Shown here one piece after another: positions 1 to 6,581 of a DNA stretch of 33,631 nt (its first letter is position 1; every line of letters starts with the position of its first letter). This DNA comes from Clostridiales bacterium. GTDB taxonomy: Bacteria; Bacillota; Clostridia; Christensenellales; Aristaeellaceae. The notes beneath the pieces are model-generated. The model worked only from the letters and a program-made list of their open reading frames with translations. It was not told the DNA's origin and did no database searches. The stretch covers positions 1 to 33,631 of the forward strand of contig JAAYIN010000109.1 in assembly GCA_012523405.1 (NCBI GenBank), in the 5' to 3' direction. The position numbers and the translations under genes were made by a program.

Positions 1-96
1 CGGAAAATGGATTGTTGCTTTTGCATGGAGGGGCGATAGCCCCAAACCCTTTCGGAAAATGGATTTGTTGCTTTAGTATGGAGGGGCGATAGCCCT
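1..96. repeat. Two-copy tandem intergenic repeat
   Basis: Two near-identical blocks of about 43 bases begin at 1 and 53. Each starts CGGAAAATGGA, continues TTGTTGCTTT, and ends with ATGGAGGGGCGATAGCCC. The ends fold as small GGGGC-GATA-GCCCC-type hairpins. No ORF runs through them. They lie beyond the left terminator and are probably the 3' non-coding tail of a gene outside the window. Confidence 0.6.
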
Positions 97-102
97 GAAT
101 AA

Positions 103-130
103 AAATGCCGCCCAGTGGGCGGTGTTTTTG
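103..130. terminator. Bidirectional intrinsic terminator
   Basis: The stem CCGCCC-AGT-GGGCGG is flanked by an A-run on the left and GTTTTT on the right, so it can end transcription in both directions. On the minus strand it closes the HTH gene at 149-409. Confidence 0.75.
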
Positions 131-148
131 ATTGGATCGTATATACTT

Positions 149-409
149 TTATTTCTTATTGCTTGGAAACGTTGCGTTTAGCAAATCACCCGCGGGAATG
201 TCAAGCGCGTCCGCTATATTATATAAAATCTCAACCGAAAACGGGCGAACCATATTAGGGGCTTCAATCGCACTTAAATGCGACCTGCTAATGCCCGCTT
301 TTTCAGCTAATTGCTCTTGCGACATTCCTTGTAGCTTACGCAATCCCGCTATCGTAATGCCTAGCTCAATAAAGCGATCTCTGTTCTTAAATACATTTGT
401 CTTGCTCAT
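149..409 (-). CDS. XRE-family helix-turn-helix regulator, 86 aa
   Basis: This is a small single-domain DNA-binding protein. Residues of about 15-75 form a Cro/C1-type helix-turn-helix: the segment GMSQEQLAEKAGISRSHLSA gives helices 2 and 3, followed by a helix typical of the family (ALDIPAGDLL). There is no sensor or catalytic domain. The ATG at 409 follows GGAGGG with 7-bp spacing. A TATAAT at 440-435 (minus) could be its -10. The gene is divergent from the SLOG gene at 584, and the regulator may control that promoter, whose elements lie in the shared 174-bp gap. It resembles small regulators found on mobile elements and next to accessory genes. The family call is firm, but the target is inference. 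Confidence 0.85.
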   Translation of the reverse strand: MSKTNVFKNRDRFIELGITIAGLRKLQGMSQEQLAEKAGISRSHLSAIEAPNMVRPFSVEILYNIADALDIPAGDLLNATFPSNKK

Positions 410-480
410 CTAATTCCCTCCAATTACGTATCTTATTATATAATTTCTCGTTTAAATACGCTGCCATCTATGTAGTGCTA

Positions 481-509
481 TTGACTAATAAATAATGCAA
501 TTGTATAAT
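481..509 (+). promoter_or_regulatory. Sigma-A-type promoter for the SLOG gene
   Basis: TTGACT at 481-486 is separated by exactly 17 bp from TATAAT at 504-509. This predicts a start near 516 and a leader of about 68 bases before the GTG start at 584. Confidence 0.75.
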
Positions 510-583
510 ATCAATGACTATTCACTTATATTTTGAGCAATAATACGATAACTATGCAAAACCACGATATGGAGGGAATCACC

Positions 584-1111
584 GTGAATGACATGGAACA
601 CATAAAAAACGCCTGTGCCTTTACAGGACACAGACCGACTCATTTTCACTTTCAATATAACGAAGAGCATCCTGACTGCATTGCTATTAAGCAAGCAATG
701 AACAAAGAAGTCTGCTCGCTCATAGAAAAAGGGGTCACAACATTTTATTCTGGCATGGCACAAGGCGTTGATATGTGGGGTGCAGAATTGATTTTAGCGC
801 TAAAAAGGCAAGTACCCAAATTAAAGCTCATAGCCGCACTTCCTTGCGAAACACAAGCAAACCGGTGGTCAATCAATCAGAGAGATCGCTACAATGCTAT
901 CTTATCATTGTGTGATGAAACGATTTATGTCAGCAGACCTTATACCCAAACTTGTATGTTCAAACGTAATCGTTACATGGTAGATCATGCTCAAAACTTA
1001 ATTGCTGTTTATGATAATCAAGACCATGGCGGAACTGCCTATACTATTAAATACGCTAAGAATCTTCAACGCAACTTAATCCTTCTACCATCCGCACATT
1101 TCATTCGATGA
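584..1111 (+). CDS. SLOG/DUF1273 (YpsA-like) family protein, 175 aa
   Basis: This is a Rossmann-like SLOG-superfamily protein, a fold used to bind or process nucleotide-derived ligands. Visible hallmarks are FTGHRP (about residues 13-18) after the first strand, SGMAQGVD (56-63), NRYMVDH (129-135) and GGTAYTI (149-155) near the end. The open frame extends upstream to a TTG at 533. The GTG at 584 is preferred because GGAGGG lies at 571-576 with 7-bp spacing, and the protein then begins just before the conserved strand. It has its own promoter (481-509) and terminator and is divergent from an XRE regulator. Family members include housekeeping YpsA and proteins encoded beside defence or phage genes. 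The AT-rich setting between two HTH genes favours an accessory role. The ligand is unknown. Confidence 0.85.
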   Translation: MNDMEHIKNACAFTGHRPTHFHFQYNEEHPDCIAIKQAMNKEVCSLIEKGVTTFYSGMAQGVDMWGAELILALKRQVPKLKLIAALPCETQANRWSINQRDRYNAILSLCDETIYVSRPYTQTCMFKRNRYMVDHAQNLIAVYDNQDHGGTAYTIKYAKNLQRNLILLPSAHFIR

Positions 1112-1118
1112 TATATTG

Positions 1119-1165
1119 AAAACAACTGGGGTGCATTTCATTCACGCATCACCAGTTGTTTTTTT
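1119..1165 (+). terminator. Intrinsic terminator after SLOG gene
   Basis: AAAACAACTGG (1119-1129) pairs with CCAGTTGTTTT (1152-1162), and the T-run continues. It begins 7 bases after the stop codon. Confidence 0.85.
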
Positions 1166-1185
1166 ATTACTTCTATTAAGTAGGT

Positions 1186-1386
1186 TTACTCTTTCACATA
1201 TTCCGCTATGTCCTGCAATGTGCAATCAAGAATCATGCAAAGGGCGTTCAGCGTGTCCGTCGTTGTATTTTCGTTTGCTTTCAGCCGCCTGATCGTACGA
1301 GTATCTATATTGTGTTTCTCACGAAGCGTATAAGTCGTAACGCCCTTTTCTCGCATGGTTTCCCACAGCTTATCAAATGAAATCAT
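1186..1386 (-). CDS. Small Cro/C1-type HTH regulator, 66 aa
   Basis: This is a minimal single-domain DNA-binding protein. It shows the helix-turn-helix pattern of the short Cro-like family: a first helix (DKLWETMREKG), then TTYTLREKHNIDTRTIRRLK as the turn and recognition helix, then a helix ending in LCMILDCTLQDIAEYV. Two in-frame ATGs are possible, at 1392 and 1386. The second is chosen because GGGGG at 1398-1394 is 7 bp from it but only 1 bp from the first. A perfect inverted repeat (1395-1436) overlaps the ribosome site and the promoter region, suggesting autoregulation. The 54-aa ORF at 1505 is divergent and may be under the same control. Confidence 0.8.
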   Translation of the reverse strand: MISFDKLWETMREKGVTTYTLREKHNIDTRTIRRLKANENTTTDTLNALCMILDCTLQDIAEYVKE

Positions 1387-1394
1387 GATCATAC

Positions 1395-1436
1395 CCCCAT
1401 AATAGAATTTGCTTATTGCATATTTCTATTATGGGG
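1395..1436. promoter_or_regulatory. Perfect 13-bp inverted repeat, candidate operator
   Basis: CCCCATAATAGAA (1395-1407) and its exact reverse complement (1424-1436) are separated by 16 bp, between divergent genes 1186-1386 and 1505-1669. A plus-strand TATAAT at 1439-1444 with a weak TTGCAT 17 bp upstream abuts the right arm. A dimeric HTH repressor site that controls both directions is the simplest reading. Confidence 0.6.
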
Positions 1437-1504
1437 ATTATAATCAACATCAATAAGGGGAATGCAATCCCCATATAATTTCATTCGACAAAGGGGGAAA
1501 GTAT

Positions 1505-1669
1505 ATGGATTACGCAAAAGCCTACGCTTTACTGGTGGTAACTATGTCAAATGCCATCGACGAAATGAGTAAGTCGCATGTCATCTCACAGGAAATGCAA
1601 AATACCATCGTCATGCTGAAAGAGGGACTGGAAAAAACCGAAGAAATGTATGTATCTTCAGAGCAGTAA
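1505..1669 (+). CDS. Small ORF of unknown function, 54 aa
   Basis: The ATG at 1505 follows AAGGGGG (1491-1497) with 7-bp spacing and opens a 54-codon frame ending in TAA. The product starts MDYAKAYALL, is mildly acidic and looks largely helical (segments around IDEMSKSH and IVMLKEGLEKTEEM). It has no signal peptide or recognised domain. It is divergent from the Cro-like regulator across the 13-bp inverted repeat, as expected for a gene under that repressor. It could be a short accessory protein or a phage-remnant protein. Existence as a gene is likely from the ribosome site and its placement; the function is unknown. Confidence 0.6.
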   Translation: MDYAKAYALLVVTMSNAIDEMSKSHVISQEMQNTIVMLKEGLEKTEEMYVSSEQ

Positions 1670-1726
1670 AAGACTAAAGATTATCGACACATTCCAACGC
1701 TAGCAGTCCTACCCAAAGTAAACAAG

Positions 1727-2539
1727 TCACATCCCCCGATCACGCCGTTCCAAGAACAAATACTGCTGGTAAATCCCTGCATGCTTGCCATACCCCTCAA
1801 ACGGCGATACGCCGCCATAGGATTCATCAATCACGCGCTGAATCCACACATCGATTGGCGAGCTATCCAGCCGATGATAGCCAAAAAGCATCACGCAGCT
1901 TGCGACCTTCACCCCCACGCCATGCACTGCCAAAAGCTCCTCCATCAGCTCGTCATTGGAACATTGCGTGATTTCCTCAAGTGCCAGTTCCCCTGATGCC
2001 ACTCGCTTGGCGGCATCCATCAGGTATGGCGCGCGGTAGCCAACCCCGCAGCTTCTAAGCCCCACCTCTCCTGCGCTAAGAAGCTGCACAGGGGTTGGGA
2101 ACGCATGGTAAGGATCATCGCCCTCGATTTTCTCGCCATATTTTTCGCAGAGCTGCTCAATGCAGGTTTGAATCGCCTTAATGCTCTTGCGCTGGGAGAT
2201 CAAAAAGCTGATCAGCATCTCCCACGGGTCTTGCTTCAAGATACGAAGCCCGCTGCATGCCTTGGTTGCATGGCAAAGCACGGCATCTGCACGCATCGCT
2301 TCTTCTTGGATTTGCGCATAATCACGCGCGATATCAAAGTATGCCATCCAGCGGTCTTCAAATTCCTTCTCGCTGCAATCCAGCACAAACAACGAAGGCG
2401 CTACCTGCTCCACCGTCACGCGGTCACGCCCCGCAATCGCCACAATGACGTTTTCATCCCCCGCATGCATGCGAAAGCACTGCCCGCTTCGCGATATCCG
2501 CTCAGGATCAAAGCATCGGATTATCCTCTCCACTGCCAT
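1727..2539 (-). CDS. 8-oxoguanine DNA glycosylase/AP lyase, OGG1 type, 270 aa
   Basis: This base-excision repair enzyme removes oxidised purines. The N-terminal 95 residues match the OGG N-terminal domain layout. From about 100 onward there is an HhH-GPD domain: WEMLISFLISQ opens the helical core, the hairpin is VHGVGVKVAS (about 205-214), and PIDVW (228-232) holds the catalytic Asp. By alignment with hOGG1 Lys249/Asp268, the nucleophile should be Lys211 and the acid Asp230; both are present. The length fits the clostridial branch of the family. The ATG at 2539 follows GGGAGGGG with close spacing. The gene is monocistronic and divergent from the YqeY-like gene. The exact damaged-base preference is inferred from family only. 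Confidence 0.85.
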   Translation of the reverse strand: MAVERIIRCFDPERISRSGQCFRMHAGDENVIVAIAGRDRVTVEQVAPSLFVLDCSEKEFEDRWMAYFDIARDYAQIQEEAMRADAVLCHATKACSGLRILKQDPWEMLISFLISQRKSIKAIQTCIEQLCEKYGEKIEGDDPYHAFPTPVQLLSAGEVGLRSCGVGYRAPYLMDAAKRVASGELALEEITQCSNDELMEELLAVHGVGVKVASCVMLFGYHRLDSSPIDVWIQRVIDESYGGVSPFEGYGKHAGIYQQYLFLERRDRGM

Positions 2540-2611
2540 CCTAACCCCTCCCCTTCACCATACAACGAAACTGCGATCCCTCATTCTTCCCGCTAGCGCA
2601 TGAAAAACAAT

Positions 2612-2622
2612 TGTGATATAAT
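2612..2622 (+). promoter_or_regulatory. Extended -10 promoter for yqeY-like gene
   Basis: TGATATAAT (TATAAT at 2617-2622 preceded by TGA) forms an extended -10 element. No good -35 is visible 17 bp upstream. Confidence 0.55.
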
Positions 2623-2654
2623 TTGAAGGAAATCAAATGAATGGGGTGAACCTG

Positions 2655-3101
2655 ATGAGCAAGATTGATATTGTTCGTACAGCCATGATGGACGCACTCA
2701 AGGCAGGGGATAAGCCGCGCAAGGAAGCCTTGTCGCTGCTGCTAGCCGCACTCAAGTCGAAGTTTATCGACAAGCGTGAGGATCTTACGCAGGAGGAAGA
2801 GAACGCCATCGTCTACAAGGAAATCAAAGAAGCACAGGAAACCATTGACACCACGCCCGCTGACCGCACCGCGGTGATTGAGGAATGCAAAAACCGTATC
2901 GCTATTTATACCGAGTTTGCACCCGCTCGCATGGACGAGGACGCAATCTCCGCCATCATCAAGGAAACCCTTGCGGAGCTTGGTCTGGATGCACCTTCCG
3001 GCAAGGATAAGGGCAAGCTCATGAAGAGCCTCATGCCCAAAGTCAAGGGGAAAGCTGACGGACAGATCGTTAACAAGCTCGTTGGTGAAATCCTTCAGTA
3101 A
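2655..3101 (+). CDS. GatB/YqeY domain protein, 148 aa
   Basis: This is a stand-alone YqeY-like protein related to the C-terminal tail domain of the amidotransferase subunit GatB. Its cellular role is poorly defined; a link to tRNA-dependent amidation is often assumed. Family signatures are the opening MSKIDIVRTAMMDALKAGD, the helix KEALSLLLAALKSK, the segment QEEENAIVYKEIKEAQETI, and a C-terminal half with KDKGKLMKSLMPKVKGKADG. Length matches the family. The frame opens at 2637, but ATG 2655 is preferred because GGGGTG (2642-2647) lies 7 bp upstream. A terminator follows directly, so it is monocistronic. Confidence 0.9.
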   Translation: MSKIDIVRTAMMDALKAGDKPRKEALSLLLAALKSKFIDKREDLTQEEENAIVYKEIKEAQETIDTTPADRTAVIEECKNRIAIYTEFAPARMDEDAISAIIKETLAELGLDAPSGKDKGKLMKSLMPKVKGKADGQIVNKLVGEILQ

Positions 3102-3120
3102 TTCATAATCAAGTAATGAA

Positions 3121-3168
3121 AAAGACCTGCTAAATCGTCTTTAACGCGACTTTGCAGGTCTTTTTGTT
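3121..3168. terminator. Intrinsic terminator between convergent genes
   Basis: AAAGACCTGC (3121-3130) pairs with GCAGGTCTTT (3154-3163), followed by TTTTTGTTTT. It ends the yqeY-like gene and, with its A-run on the left, may also serve the convergent gene at 3177-3728. Confidence 0.85.
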
Positions 3169-3176
3169 TTGAAATT

Positions 3177-3728
3177 TTACTTCAGGTCATCCGCATCATA
3201 GCAGAGGCGATTTGAGAAATCCACATTGAGATACTCGCCATACATGCGCCCCATCGACAAATTGATGCGCACATCAGCCTTTGCCCATGTTGCGGTTAGT
3301 CCGCCATATTCCACATAACCCTCCACTCCCGCTTCATCAAAAGGATCGCCGTCAGGCTCGCCATAGACGCTCGTCATTTCAGCAAGCGCATTGCGGAACG
3401 CTGCGATGCAGTCATCGCCAACGGGCAAAATCACTTCTACCAAACTCAGACGCGGGGTTCCTTGGCTATTGTTGCTATCTACTTGGTAGGACAGCGACTC
3501 TGCCGTGAGCGTTCCGATTACATTTTCCACATCCAATACGTAGAGGAAGCCTGTTTCGTCGCCCCATTCGTCCTCTTCCACCAGTTCTCCAAGCATCGTT
3601 TTCGCCGCTTGATAGTCCATTTCAAACGTTGCGCCCTTAGGCAGCTCCGTTGCACTCTCCTGCTGCGCAAACGCTAGGCTGGGAACGAGTAGCAGCATAA
3701 CCAGTAATACCGAAATCAATTTTTTCAT
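3177..3728 (-). CDS. Secreted protein of unknown function, 183 aa
   Basis: A classical signal peptide covers residues 1-21: positive start MKK, hydrophobic core ISVLLVMLLLVP, and an A-F-A cleavage site before QQES. The mature part is acidic and rich in beta-type segments, with FEMDYQAAKTMLGELVEEDE near its start and a GGLTATWAKADVRINLSMG stretch near the end. No known domain is recognised and there is no lipobox or anchor. The ATG at 3728 follows AGGAGGT. An extended -10 (TGATATAAA, at 3802-3794 on the minus strand) lies upstream, beside the tandem array. The gene appears monocistronic. Extracytoplasmic location is well supported; the role is not. Confidence 0.75.
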   Translation of the reverse strand: MKKLISVLLVMLLLVPSLAFAQQESATELPKGATFEMDYQAAKTMLGELVEEDEWGDETGFLYVLDVENVIGTLTAESLSYQVDSNNSQGTPRLSLVEVILPVGDDCIAAFRNALAEMTSVYGEPDGDPFDEAGVEGYVEYGGLTATWAKADVRINLSMGRMYGEYLNVDFSNRLCYDADDLK

Positions 3729-3820
3729 GTTATACCTCCTGATCTCCTCAAATGGAGATATGCTCTTTGTTCGACCCCATACTCGCCATGACCTTTATAT
3801 CAAGCATAATTTTACAACCG

Positions 3821-4340
3821 TGACATGCTTCGCATGCTTTATTGAAGAGTAGCATGCTTTCACCAGTGACATGCTTCGCATGTTTTATTGAACAGTAGCA
3901 TGTTTTCATCAGTGACATGCTTCGCATGCCTTATTGAAGAGCAGCGTGTTTTACTTGTGACATGCTTCGCATGTCTTATTGAACAGCAGCATGTTTTACT
4001 TGTGACATGCTTCGCATGCTTTATTGAAGAGCAGCGTGTTTTCATCAGTGACATGCTTTGCATGCTTTATTGAAGAGCAGCGTGTTTCACCAGTAACATG
4101 CTTCGCATGTTTTATTGAAGAGCAGCGTGTTTTCATCAGTGACATGCTTCGCATGTTTTATTGAAGAGCAGCGTGTTTTCATCAATGACATGCTTCGCAT
4201 GCTTTATTGAAGAGCAGCATGTTTTCATCAGTGACATGCTTCGCATGCCTTATTGAACAGCAGCATGTTTTACTTGTAACATGCTTCGCATGCCTTATTG
4301 AACAGCAGCATGTTTTACTTGTGACATGCTTCGCATGCCT
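3821..4340. repeat. Tandem array of 45-46 bp palindromic units (12 copies)
   Basis: Units begin at 3821, 3867, 3913, 3958, 4003, 4049, 4094, 4140, 4186, 4232, 4277 and 4322 (the last is truncated). Each starts TGACATGCTTCGCATG, a hairpin of CATGC-TTC-GCATG, with variants at the flanking base. A linker follows, containing TTATTGAA and AGCAGCRTGTTTT. The linker ends in CATCAG-like sequence in 46-bp units and ACTTG in most 45-bp units. The mixed period does not keep one reading frame, so the array is not coding. It lies between the transporter-operon terminator and the promoter of the 183-aa gene. It lacks the variable spacers of a CRISPR. Confidence 0.95.
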
Positions 4341-4350
4341 TCACCTCCAA

Positions 4351-4389
4351 TCAAAAACGCTCATGCCTCTCCATCGATGCATGAGCGTT
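4351..4389 (-). terminator. Terminator of the nucleoside transporter operon
   Basis: AACGCTCATGC (4356-4366) and its perfect complement (4379-4389) form an 11-bp stem. On the minus strand it is followed by a T-run (GCGTTTTTGA). It lies 25 bases after the last permease gene. Confidence 0.85.
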
Positions 4390-4413
4390 GGATGATTTTG
4401 ATCACATGAGGGA

Positions 4414-5373
4414 TTACCTGCCGCCCTTATCATAGGGCACGCCGCTTGCGCGCGGTGCTTGGGAACTCTTGGAGGAGAAGGCCAAAACCACGAGCGTTGC
4501 GATAAAGGGAACCATCTTATAAATATCGCTGGGGATGCCGAGATTCATCAGAATCGGAATGCCCGAGTACGCCGATGCGATGGTCTTCATCAGTCCAAAG
4601 AAGAACGCTGCAAACAAAATGCGGAGCGGCTTCCACTGACCGAAGATCAGCACTGCCAGCGCAAGGAAACCATAGCCGCTGACCGTTGCATTAAAGTTGG
4701 TGGAGGTCGGCACAACGAAGATCAAACCGCCGATGCCTCCAAGTGCGCCTGAGATCAGCACGCCTGCATAGCGAATGCGGTATACATTCACGCCCACGCT
4801 ATCCGCTGACTGCGGATGCTCGCCGCATGCACGAAGGCGAAGACCAAACCTCGTCTTATACAGCACAAACGCAGCCACCGCAAGGATCAGGAAGCCAAGA
4901 TAGGTCGTGATATAGGTGTTTTGAAACAGCAGCTTACCAATGACGGGGATATCGCCCAAGATCGGCACGCTTTCAATGCGAAAGGTATTGGTGAACTGAA
5001 TCTGCTGGATACCGTTATCCTGCAACGTTCTTGCCGCATAGATCGCAATCGCGGGCGCTGCCATGTTAAGGGCTGTACCGCTAATGGTCTGGTCTGCCTT
5101 GAGGTTAATCGCAGCATACGCATGAAGCAAAGAAAAGATCATGCCCGCAGCAGCCGCGATCAAAATCGCGAGGACGAGGAGCCATTGTCCGCTCATCACG
5201 CTTTCCATCTTACTGATAAACAGGAAGCTGCAAAAAGCGCCCATGACCATGATGCCTTCCAGTGCGATATTGACCACGCCGCTGCGCTCTGAAAACATGC
5301 CGCCAAGTGCAACAACCATCAGTGGAATAGAGAAGAACATCATCTGTTGAACTAAGAAATAAATCGTATCCAT
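4414..5373 (-). CDS. Nucleoside ABC transporter permease, NupQ type, 319 aa
   Basis: This is an inner-membrane permease of the BPD_transp_2 family, the second of two that form the channel of a BMP-type nucleoside importer. The family start is clear: a hydrophobic N-terminus, then GMFSERSGVVNIALEGIMV, the hallmark of the YufQ/NupQ side. RACGEHPQSADSVGVNV (about residue 180-200) is the cytoplasmic loop expected to contact the ATPase. The rest alternates hydrophobic spans, and the C-terminus is short and polar. Its ATG at 5373 overlaps the stop of the upstream permease by one base (TGATG), indicating translational coupling. It is the last gene of the operon and is followed by a terminator. Confidence 0.9.
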   Translation of the reverse strand: MDTIYFLVQQMMFFSIPLMVVALGGMFSERSGVVNIALEGIMVMGAFCSFLFISKMESVMSGQWLLVLAILIAAAAGMIFSLLHAYAAINLKADQTISGTALNMAAPAIAIYAARTLQDNGIQQIQFTNTFRIESVPILGDIPVIGKLLFQNTYITTYLGFLILAVAAFVLYKTRFGLRLRACGEHPQSADSVGVNVYRIRYAGVLISGALGGIGGLIFVVPTSTNFNATVSGYGFLALAVLIFGQWKPLRILFAAFFFGLMKTIASAYSGIPILMNLGIPSDIYKMVPFIATLVVLAFSSKSSQAPRASGVPYDKGGR

Positions 5374-6581
5374 CAGTCATCTGCTCCTTTCTCCTGCGTT
5401 GCCTGAACGGTCTGAGTGTTAAGCTTTGGAGCATCGTCTGCTTCTTCGTTTGCGTTCGCCGTCGCATGCTTGAGCTTCCTGCGTGCGAGCATATTTCTCA
5501 CAAAGAGCGAGAATGCACTGAAGTAGATGATGATGCTGATAATGACATCGATGATCTCCTTCATGTACTTCAGCGACTGCAAGTACGAGCCGCCCACCGT
5601 GATATAGCTGATGAACAGACCCGAGAAGATGATGCCGATGGGGTTGCTCATGCCAAGGAGCGCTACGGGGATGCCGTTGAAGCCCTGCGGCGACAGCACT
5701 TCTTCCACGTGAATATGAAGACCCGAGGAAGGTGCCAAATACATGAGCCCGCCCGCTGCGCCCGCAAGTGCACCTGCGATGACCATCGACAGGATCACCG
5801 AGCGGTTGCCGTTGATGCCGGCGTAGTTGCTCGCTTCTTTATTCAGACCGCAAGCCTTGAGCTCGTAGCCGAATGTGGTTTTATTCAGGATGATATACAC
5901 AGCAATCGCAAGGATAATCGCGATGATGATGCCGCCGTTCACCGACGACACGTCCACGTAATTGCCCTTCATGTTGTAAAACAGCTTATCCAATCCCCAT
6001 TTAGGGATCACAGCGGAGGTCGCTACGTTCATGCTCTGGTTCTTGAGCTTGTCGTATACAATGTAGCTGCCGTCTGCGTTCATCATGTTCTTGATCATGA
6101 AGTTAATGCCGTACATGCCGATGTAGTTCATCATAATCGAGGAGATAACTTCATTGACGTTGAGCAATGCCTTAAACAGTCCCGGCACAAGCCCCCACAG
6201 CGCGCCGGCGAGCATGCCGCCAATCAACGCGATTGCCCAGTGGAATATGCCAAGCTGCGGGCAGGTCACACCTATCACAACGCTCACAAAGCCGCCAATC
6301 ATCAGCTGACCCGGTGCACCGATGTTAAACAGTCCTGTCTTAAACGCAAAGCCAACCGACAAACCGGTTGCGATGATCGGAGTCGCGTAGTAGAGCACCT
6401 GACCGATACCCTTTGAGCCGTTGTTAAATCCGCCCTTGAGGATGATCAGCAGACCTTGAACAGCCTTTTCAGGGTTACTGATGAGCAGGATGATAAAGCC
6501 TGCCAAAAGCCCGACAACAATCGCAATCAGAGAGGAAGCGGCGCTTGAAAGTCCCTTTATTTGAAAACGCTTTTTCTTCAT
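5373..6581 (-). CDS. Nucleoside ABC transporter permease, NupP type, 402 aa
   Basis: This is the first permease of the importer. The N-terminus has a hydrophobic span (SLIAIVVGLLAGFIILLIS). Later come GLSVGFAFKTGLFNIGAPGQ, the NupP/YufP signature equivalent to the SGVVNIALEG region of the partner, and ELKACGLNKEASNYAGIN, the ATPase-contacting loop. A long C-terminal tail after about residue 365 is polar and acidic (ANEEADDAP) and probably cytoplasmic. The length of about 400 is larger than that of the partner permease. Its ATG overlaps the ATPase stop by four bases (ATGA), and its own stop overlaps the next start. One polycistronic mRNA is therefore very likely. Substrate is inferred as nucleosides from the family. 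Confidence 0.9.
   Translation of the reverse strand: MKKKRFQIKGLSSAASSLIAIVVGLLAGFIILLISNPEKAVQGLLIILKGGFNNGSKGIGQVLYYATPIIATGLSVGFAFKTGLFNIGAPGQLMIGGFVSVVIGVTCPQLGIFHWAIALIGGMLAGALWGLVPGLFKALLNVNEVISSIMMNYIGMYGINFMIKNMMNADGSYIVYDKLKNQSMNVATSAVIPKWGLDKLFYNMKGNYVDVSSVNGGIIIAIILAIAVYIILNKTTFGYELKACGLNKEASNYAGINGNRSVILSMVIAGALAGAAGGLMYLAPSSGLHIHVEEVLSPQGFNGIPVALLGMSNPIGIIFSGLFISYITVGGSYLQSLKYMKEIIDVIISIIIYFSAFSLFVRNMLARRKLKHATANANEEADDAPKLNTQTVQATQEKGADD

Noticed and set aside
3821-4340. Possible CRISPR array
   Set aside because: The units are repeated throughout including the linkers, there are no unique spacers, and no cas genes are nearby.
3860-4395. Repeat-encoded peptides (for example frames at 3860-4063 and 4207-4395)
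   Set aside because: They arise from the tandem array, change frame with the 45/46-bp period, and have no ribosome sites.
5466-6416. 316-residue plus-strand frame over the NupP gene
   Set aside because: Antisense to a clear permease, with a His/Arg-rich composition typical of shadow frames.
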